Assembly: GCA_002796205.1 (NCBI GenBank)
Contig: PCWO01000029.1
Location: 8,575 to 19,561 of the forward strand
Length of the DNA stretch: 10,987 bases
Source of the DNA: Candidatus Liptonbacteria bacterium CG11_big_fil_rev_8_21_14_0_20_35_14
Lineage (GTDB): Bacteria > Patescibacteriota > Minisyncoccia > UBA6257 > XYB1-36-10
Direction of reading: 5' to 3'
Shown here: positions 7,433-10,987 of the stretch, in pieces
Layout: every line of letters starts with the position of its first letter
Numbering within the stretch: the first letter of the stretch is position 1
Position numbers and translations under genes: made by a program
Notes under the pieces: model-generated
Databases searched by the model: none
Told to the model about the DNA's origin: nothing
Seen by the model: the letters and a program-made list of their open reading frames with translations, nothing else

Positions 7433-7575
7433 ATACCCTCTATAATTTATAAAAACAGGGTGTTTAGAACCCTAAAAACAATAGTCGCCCAACTTCGTTA
7501 AAGAGGCCTTTAACTCGTTAGAACTCCTTTGTTTTTAAGAGCCTAACCAATTGTTTTATAAATTATAGAGGGTAT
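7433..7575. repeat. Inner inverted-repeat element (element B) with perfect 22-nt arms
   Basis: The 22 nt at 7433-7454 (starting ATACCCTCTATAA) are the exact reverse complement of 7554-7575 (ending TTATAGAGGGTAT), enclosing 99 nt. Inside are a small hairpin GGGT/ACCC (7458-7461 with 7469-7472, extendable by one A-T pair) and the second ATAGTCGCCC module. A perfect 22-nt match at this distance is very unlikely by chance, even in AT-rich DNA, so a long stem in RNA or single-stranded DNA is expected. Confidence 0.9.
7481..7530. repeat. Conserved module, copy 2 (ATAGTCGCCC plus hairpin)
   Basis: Begins with the same ATAGTCGCCC, the same 5-nt spacing, and CGTTAAAG. The hairpin GTTAAAG-AGGC-CTTTAAC is a perfect 7-bp stem with a different loop from copy 1, followed by AACTCCTTT. 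The start lies exactly 110 nt after that of copy 1. The invariant 10-mer has no complementary partner within the element, so its conservation is not explained by pairing and suggests a binding or functional site. Confidence 0.7.
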
Positions 7576-7703
7576 TTTTTAAATTAATTGGTTTTTTAAA
7601 AATAACTTTTCAAATTGTGGTTATAAATATGATTATGATGATAAAAAATATTTATTAAGACTTATTTTTTGTTGTCCACAGGGGGTTTTGTTTGTTTTTT
7701 AGT

Positions 7704-7709
7704 TATACT
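7704..7709 (+). promoter_or_regulatory. Possible -10 box of the pilin-like gene
   Basis: TATACT lies 26 nt before the ATG at 7736, predicting a leader of about 20 nt. No -35 box is found at normal spacing and no Shine-Dalgarno sequence precedes the ATG. This gene therefore departs from the 6-7 nt spacing seen elsewhere, and the call is weak. Confidence 0.3.
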
Positions 7710-7735
7710 TACTTTAAGTTAAATAAGTTTAATTT

Positions 7736-9688
7736 ATGAGTACTTTTAGTTTTTTATTTCGTAAAAATAATGCGGGGTTTACATTGGTTGAGGTATTGGT
7801 TTACGCCGGTGTTTTTACAGTTGTGTCTGGCCTTATGGTTGGAGTTTTTTCCTCGGTATCCGATATACAACAGAGAGAGCTGGCTAAAAGCGATATATCG
7901 CAACAGAGTCAATTTGTAATGGGAGCTATTAAAAGGGCGGTCTCGGAATCATCGGCTATCAATATGACCAACGATGAATCGGGGGCGGTTTTAACTTTGT
8001 TAGTAGAGGATAATACCAAGAGCCCGACTTTAATATATGTAGAAAATGGGGTGGTCTTTAAAAAAGAAGGGAGTAACGCTCCAACGCCTTTATCAAATAA
8101 TAAGGTAAGTTTTGACTCTATTAGTTTTGTAAAAACAGCTAATCCGCCTGGGCCGGATACAGTGCGAGTGGATTTTACTATTTCTTATAATTCCGATGTG
8201 GCGTCGCTTAGTAATTTAACAAGTGATTATCGGTCGGCTATTTCGCGAGTGTCGGCGGTAACTTTTGATTCGGATTTGTTGCCGAGCTCTGATGGGACTT
8301 ATAACGTAGGGTCATCTAACCCAAAATGGTTAAATGCTTTTTTTTCGGGCAGTGTTAATGTCGGAACTTTGTTAAATCTTGGAACAGCCTCATCGGATCC
8401 TTCGGGTCAGAATGGGTCATTATATTACAATACAACCAGTAGTGTTATTCGGGCCTATGTGGGTGGGGCTTGGGCTGATTTAGGGTCTAGTGGTAGTGGG
8501 GATGGTACGTGGAGTAGTTCGGGAAGTAATGTGTATCGGAGTAGTGGATCGGTGGGGATTGGAACAGCCCTCATTCCAAATACTTTAACGGTCACGGGGA
8601 CAGCCTCTATTTCCGGCAACGTCGGCGTGGGGGACACGACGCCCGACCATAAACTTGATGTAGCGGGTAATATTGGGCTTGATGCGGGGAGTTATATAAA
8701 TTATGGCGATACCGATGGGACGACTGGTTATGGTTTGCGTGATAATTTGGGGACATTGGAATTAAAAAATTCCGGCGGTTCGTGGGTGGCTATTCCAACT
8801 TCCTCTGGAGTGGTGGGGTCTGGAACAGCTAGTTATGTGGCAAAGTTTTCGGGCACTTCTACGGTTTCTAATTCTTTGATTTATGATAATGGAACAAACG
8901 TCGGTATTGGGACGACCGGGCCGGATAGAAAATTTGATTTATTAGATGCCTTAAATCCTCAATTACGTTTAACGCAAAGTGATGGTACTGTTTACGCTGA
9001 TTTTCAAACAACTAGTAATGGAGATTTAGTAATTAATGTTGATGGAATTAGTAATCAATTAGTTTTAGATAACGGAGGAGATATAGGAATTGGGACGACG
9101 ATGCCTAAATATAAACTTGATTTAGGAAGTGGTACTTTTGGGACGACTGGAACATTGTTTGCCACGACTACGTATTTCACTACTTTAAACGTCGGAACGA
9201 GTAATGGTTTTCAGGTTAGTTCGGCTGGGACGGTAACGGCGGGAACTTGGAATGGGACGGCTTTGGATTTATCTACTTATACAAATTTAACGGCGGGGAG
9301 AAGTTTAACTTTAACTAATGATGATGTATTGGCGGACGCTGAACTTTATACGCATATAGACACTATAGTTTTAGAGAGTCCGGCTATAACCGACGACGCC
9401 ATTGTTCAACATAAGTTTCCAACAGCAGTAACTATTAGCCGTATTTCTTGTTCAACAGACGTGGGAACAGCGACGATTCAATTTGATGAAAGGGCCGAGG
9501 GTACCCCAAATACGGCTGGGACTGATGTGATGACGAGTGCTCTCGTATGTGATGCAAACAGTGAGGCGACGACTTTGTTTGGTAATGCGGGTATAGCGGC
9601 GGATGCGGTTTTAAGTTTGGATATTGATGCGGTGGCAACGAGTCCCGGAGTTGTTAGGATTCATATAGATTATTCTTTTGATGACTAA
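7736..9688 (+). CDS. Pseudopilin-headed surface protein with tail-fibre-like repeats
   Basis: A 650-residue predicted surface protein. Residues 1-40 form a type IV pilin/type II secretion prepilin signal: short basic leader, Gly14 before Phe15 of GFTLVEVLVYAGVF, Glu at mature position 5, then a hydrophobic helix; prepilin peptidase would cut after Gly14. Residues ~40-175 resemble a GspJ/PilW-like minor pseudopilin head. The rest is low-complexity, Gly/Ser/Thr/Asn-rich and built of motifs familiar from phage tail fibres and large CPR surface proteins: GTYNVGSSNPKWLNAFFSG (187-205), GSLYYNTTSSVIRAYVGGAW (227-246), four VGIGTTxPDxKLDV-like repeats (about 272, 295, 388, 449) and AGTWNGTALDL (502-512). 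A distinct C-terminal beta-rich domain (about 530-650) has two cysteines. I infer a minor pilin carrying an adhesive or binding extension. Codon use is more GC-rich around 8600-8650 than in neighbours. It follows the repeat region and precedes a coiled-coil gene. Confidence 0.85.
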   Translation: MSTFSFLFRKNNAGFTLVEVLVYAGVFTVVSGLMVGVFSSVSDIQQRELAKSDISQQSQFVMGAIKRAVSESSAINMTNDESGAVLTLLVEDNTKSPTLIYVENGVVFKKEGSNAPTPLSNNKVSFDSISFVKTANPPGPDTVRVDFTISYNSDVASLSNLTSDYRSAISRVSAVTFDSDLLPSSDGTYNVGSSNPKWLNAFFSGSVNVGTLLNLGTASSDPSGQNGSLYYNTTSSVIRAYVGGAWADLGSSGSGDGTWSSSGSNVYRSSGSVGIGTALIPNTLTVTGTASISGNVGVGDTTPDHKLDVAGNIGLDAGSYINYGDTDGTTGYGLRDNLGTLELKNSGGSWVAIPTSSGVVGSGTASYVAKFSGTSTVSNSLIYDNGTNVGIGTTGPDRKFDLLDALNPQLRLTQSDGTVYADFQTTSNGDLVINVDGISNQLVLDNGGDIGIGTTMPKYKLDLGSGTFGTTGTLFATTTYFTTLNVGTSNGFQVSSAGTVTAGTWNGTALDLSTYTNLTAGRSLTLTNDDVLADAELYTHIDTIVLESPAITDDAIVQHKFPTAVTISRISCSTDVGTATIQFDERAEGTPNTAGTDVMTSALVCDANSEATTLFGNAGIAADAVLSLDIDAVATSPGVVRIHIDYSFDD

Positions 9689-9707
9689 TTTTGAGGTAAA
9701 CTTTTTG

Positions 9708-9716
9708 TGATATAAT
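9708..9716 (+). promoter_or_regulatory. Extended -10 promoter of the coiled-coil gene (leaderless)
   Basis: TGATATAAT: a perfect TATAAT (9711-9716) with the extended TGn element in front. Six nt separate the box from the ATG at 9723, so the predicted start site is the A of the ATG. A TTGAGG at 9691-9696 has only a 14-nt spacer and is probably not needed with an extended -10. Confidence 0.65.
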
Positions 9717-9722
9717 TTATTA

Positions 9723-10252
9723 ATGACTAACGAAAAAGTTACAAATGAAGAATTGGTTCAAGTTGTTTCTAAAGGCTTTAATGATTTAAGGACTGAACTT
9801 AAAACTGATTTTAAAGAGGGTTTAAATGATTTAAGGACTGAACTTAAAACTGATTTTAAAGAGGGTTTAAATGATTTAGGACTGAACTTAAAACTGATTT
9901 TAAAGAGGGTTTAAATGATTTAAGGACTGAACTTAAAACTGATTTAAATGAATTACGAGCTGAATTAAAGAATGATAATGAGGAATTGGCTAGAATGATG
10001 TCTAGAGGTTTTGATGGGGTGCAGGAGCAGTTTAAAGGTGTGCAAGAGCAGTTTGAGAGAGTGGATGGGCAATTTAAATCTTTAAGGGCTGAACTTAAAA
10101 ATAATATAGCGCAAGTTGATAGCCGAGTTTCTAGAGTAGAAGACAGAGTAATAAATATAGAAGAAAACATGGTTACTAGATTAGAGTTTGAGGACAGTCT
10201 ATCTAGAACAAAATTAATAGAAAATAAATTAAGTATAGAGTCGGGTAAATAA
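9723..10252 (+). pseudogene. Coiled-coil repeat protein gene broken by a one-base deletion
   Basis: As written, the ATG at 9723 gives only 63 residues, ending at 9914. The DNA shows why: of four 45-bp repeats, the third lacks one A (TTTAGG at 9875-9880 where the others have TTTAAGG). Restoring that base joins the frame to a second stretch running to TAA at 10250-10252, giving 176 residues with no interruption. The intact protein would have an N-terminal helix (TNEELVQVVSKGFN), about 3.6 copies of DLRTELKTDFKEGLN, then heptad units GVQEQFK/GVQEQFE/RVDGQFK and a coiled-coil tail ending SLSRTKLIENKLSIESGK. In the repeat the hydrophobic residues are spaced 4-4-4-3, a 15-residue period unlike the 14-residue units of the protein at 3115. 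Function is unknown. The next gene starts 5 nt after its stop. The lesion may be real, population-variable, or a sequencing or assembly error. Confidence 0.8.
9783..9943 (+). repeat. 45-bp tandem repeat with one 44-bp copy
   Basis: Units at 9783-9827 and 9828-9872 are identical. The third, 9873-9916, is identical apart from one missing A after 9878. The fourth (9917-9943) matches for 27 nt and then diverges (ATTTAAATGAATTA). Identity at silent positions indicates recent expansion; the deletion in one copy came later. Confidence 0.95.
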
Positions 10253-10257
10253 AAATT

Positions 10258-10695
10258 ATGGCAAAAACATTAATAAAAAAAGAAGAAAATTTAGAGGGGC
10301 AGGGGTTAAATAAAAAAATAACAGTTTTGGTTATTTTGGTAGTGGCTTTGGTTTTGGCGGGGTTTTATGGTTTTAAGCCGGAGTATAGGGCGGTTTATAT
10401 GACAACCGGAGAGCTTTATTTAGGCAAATATTATGCTTGGCCACAGGCCAAGCTAGTTGAGGCAAGATTACTTCAAGTAACACAGGATGAGGAGAGGCCT
10501 TTTGTGCTTAGTCGTTTTTCGGAATCTTTATGGCAACCGGCGGGGGATATTTATATAAATAGAAAACAGATAGTGTGGACGGCGCCGATTGCTTTAAATA
10601 GCGAGATGATTAATTTTTTAGCACAGGAAAAGCAGGTAGTAAGTGAGGTTTTGGAAAATAATAATATTGAGCCTAGCGCGCCTAGTAGCGAGTAA
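10258..10695 (+). CDS. Single-pass membrane protein of unknown function
   Basis: A 145-residue protein with a charged cytoplasmic N-terminus (residues 1-20, many Lys and Glu), one transmembrane helix at about 21-39 (ITVLVILVVALVLAGFYGF), and an extracytoplasmic domain. That domain opens with YRAVYMTTGELYLGKYYAW (43-61) and includes VEARLLQVTQDEE and DIYINRKQIVWTAPI (97-111), suggesting a small beta-rich fold. It ends in a Ser/Pro-rich tail (NNNIEPSAPSSE). I recall similar anchored proteins, with YRAVYLTTGxVYFGK and YLNRxQIVW blocks, as widespread in CPR genomes without known function. It starts 5 nt after the coiled-coil gene stop, so the two are likely co-transcribed, and it precedes a secreted protein gene. 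A cell-envelope role is inferred from topology and neighbours only. Confidence 0.8.
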   Translation: MAKTLIKKEENLEGQGLNKKITVLVILVVALVLAGFYGFKPEYRAVYMTTGELYLGKYYAWPQAKLVEARLLQVTQDEERPFVLSRFSESLWQPAGDIYINRKQIVWTAPIALNSEMINFLAQEKQVVSEVLENNNIEPSAPSSE

Positions 10696-10698
10696 TAG

Positions 10699-10704
10699 TA
10701 TAAT
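10699..10704 (+). promoter_or_regulatory. -10 box of the secreted-protein gene (leaderless)
   Basis: Perfect TATAAT with 6 nt to the ATG at 10711, so the predicted transcript starts on the start codon. The box begins 3 nt after the stop codon of the preceding gene. No -35 box at normal spacing and no TGn extension are seen. Confidence 0.55.
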
Positions 10705-10710
10705 TTAAAA

Positions 10711-10987
10711 ATGAGGATTTTTCATAATATATATACTAAGTTGTTGTGTGGTTTCAAATTTACTTTTGTTTTTATTTTGAGTGCCTCTTTTGTTTTTATG
10801 CCGGGAGGGTTTGTCTCGGCTCCAAATAATGCGGAGGCGGGGAATGTGATTGTGGTGCGGGAGCCGGTTAGTAGTAGTTTTTCCGCCACCGGTGGCACAA
10901 TAACAACCAGTGGAGCTTATACAATTCATACCTTTAACTCAAGCGGAACATTCACCCCGAACGGATCAGGTAATGTGGAGGTTTTGG
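10711..10987 (+). CDS. Secreted surface protein, N-terminal part (3' end outside window)
   Basis: The ATG at 10711 opens a frame that runs past the window edge; 92 codons are visible. Residues 1-43 look like a long signal peptide: basic start (MRIFHNIYTKLLCGFK), hydrophobic core FTFVFILSASFVFM, and candidate cleavage after VSA (37) or AEA (43). The mature part is Ser/Thr/Gly/Asn-rich, with GGTITTSGAYTIHTF (61-75) and NSSGTFTPNGSGNVEVL (76-92). From memory this last block starts the glycine-rich surface domain that continues VVAGGGGG in many secreted proteins of CPR and other bacteria, but that part is not in view. A leaderless-type promoter precedes it. The opposite-strand frame in this place is a shadow. 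It probably belongs to the same envelope or surface group as the pilin-like gene at 7736. Confidence 0.75.
   Translation, partial: MRIFHNIYTKLLCGFKFTFVFILSASFVFMPGGFVSAPNNAEAGNVIVVREPVSSSFSATGGTITTSGAYTIHTFNSSGTFTPNGSGNVEVL

Larger units (their letters stand above)
7328..7637. repeat. Outer inverted-repeat element (element A) with 14-nt arms
   Basis: CATAATCATATTTA at 7328-7341 is the exact reverse complement of TAAATATGATTATG at 7624-7637. The span is 310 bp, or 167 bp if the inner element is removed. Both ends resemble those of the inner element: the left arm is followed by CAAAAACAG in A and AAAAACAG in B; the right arm is preceded by CAAATTGTGGT in A and CCAATTGT in B. No clear target-site duplication flanks it. 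I infer a related element into which B was inserted, or a duplicated structured RNA. Confidence 0.75.
7287..7735. other. 449-bp structured intergenic region without a gene
   Basis: No convincing reading frame is present on either strand, and no tRNA or known riboswitch fold was recognised. The region holds two nested inverted-repeat elements (7328-7637), each with a copy of a ~50-nt module, then an AT-rich stretch (7638-7671) and the upstream region of the gene at 7736. A 9-mer at 7672-7680 (TTGTCCACA) differs by one base from a DnaA box but is isolated. Its local content is unlike the flanking coding DNA: runs such as CGCCCCCCGGCG sit in very AT-rich surroundings. Confidence 0.8.

Noticed and set aside
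7428..7575. An integron attC site, because of GTTAAAG/CTTTAAC and GCCTAAC words within a hairpin.
   Set aside because: The terminal boxes do not follow the RYYYAAC...GTTRRRY order at the element ends, and no integrase or cassette array is present.
7328..7640. A CRISPR array or a tRNA gene in the repeat region.
   Set aside because: Only two diverged ~50-nt direct repeats with unequal, structured surroundings; no cloverleaf with a T-loop and anticodon arm could be drawn on either strand.
7672..7680. TTGTCCACA as a DnaA box, with AT-rich DNA nearby, suggesting a replication origin.
   Set aside because: It is a single site with one mismatch, without a cluster, and no dnaA or dnaN gene is in view.
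8455..8637. Short minus-strand frames within the pilin-like gene (also 9435-9638).
   Set aside because: They lie wholly inside a strong plus-strand coding sequence and show composition typical of antisense shadows.
9856..10170. A 104-residue minus-strand frame opposite the broken coiled-coil gene.
   Set aside because: It mirrors the repeats and heptads of the plus-strand gene; the plus strand has the leaderless promoter and good coiled-coil sequence.
10705..10929. A 74-residue minus-strand frame near the window end.
   Set aside because: The plus strand in the same place has a TATAAT-ATG start, a signal peptide and a recognisable surface-protein block.

Overview
The window looks like a chromosomal segment from a Candidate Phyla Radiation (Patescibacteria) bacterium, probably of the Parcubacteria side. 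The evidence is AT-rich coding DNA, a short alanyl-tRNA synthetase of the CPR type (no beta-barrel insert, no C-Ala domain), a DUF5671-type membrane protein tail, a DUF5674 protein, a lysine-rich extension on the primary sigma factor, and a pseudopilin-headed protein with tail-fibre repeats. UGA is used as a normal stop (6994-6996), which argues against the recoded Gracilibacteria/Absconditabacteria. The lineage call rests on remembered protein families, not on a search.

Layout. Positions 3-548 hold the 3' end of a membrane protein gene, separated by a probably bidirectional terminator from a convergent ZIP metal transporter gene (601-1344, minus). A 76-bp divergent promoter region follows. 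The plus strand then carries an information-processing block: dnaG primase, a small coiled-coil protein with perfect 42-bp repeats, rpoD, alaS, a DUF5674 gene and an unknown 97-residue gene overlapping it by ATGA. dnaG and rpoD together recall the bacterial macromolecular-synthesis operon, here with a coiled-coil gene between them.

Positions 7287-7735 contain no gene but are highly structured. Two related palindromic elements are nested: a perfect 22-nt inverted repeat pair inside a 14-nt pair. Each carries one diverged copy of a ~50-nt module with the invariant word ATAGTCGCCC followed by a 7-bp hairpin. I do not recognise this element; it is the best candidate here for something undescribed.

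From 7736 to the end lies a likely cell-surface block: a 650-residue pilin-like/tail-fibre chimera, a second repeat-built coiled-coil gene broken by a single-base deletion in its third 45-bp repeat, a single-pass membrane protein of unknown function, and the start of a secreted protein cut by the window edge.

Most promoters share one design: a TATAAT-like -10 box ending 6-7 nt before the ATG, with no Shine-Dalgarno sequence. This predicts leaderless or near-leaderless mRNAs. RpoD keeps the region 2.4 residues expected to read such a box.
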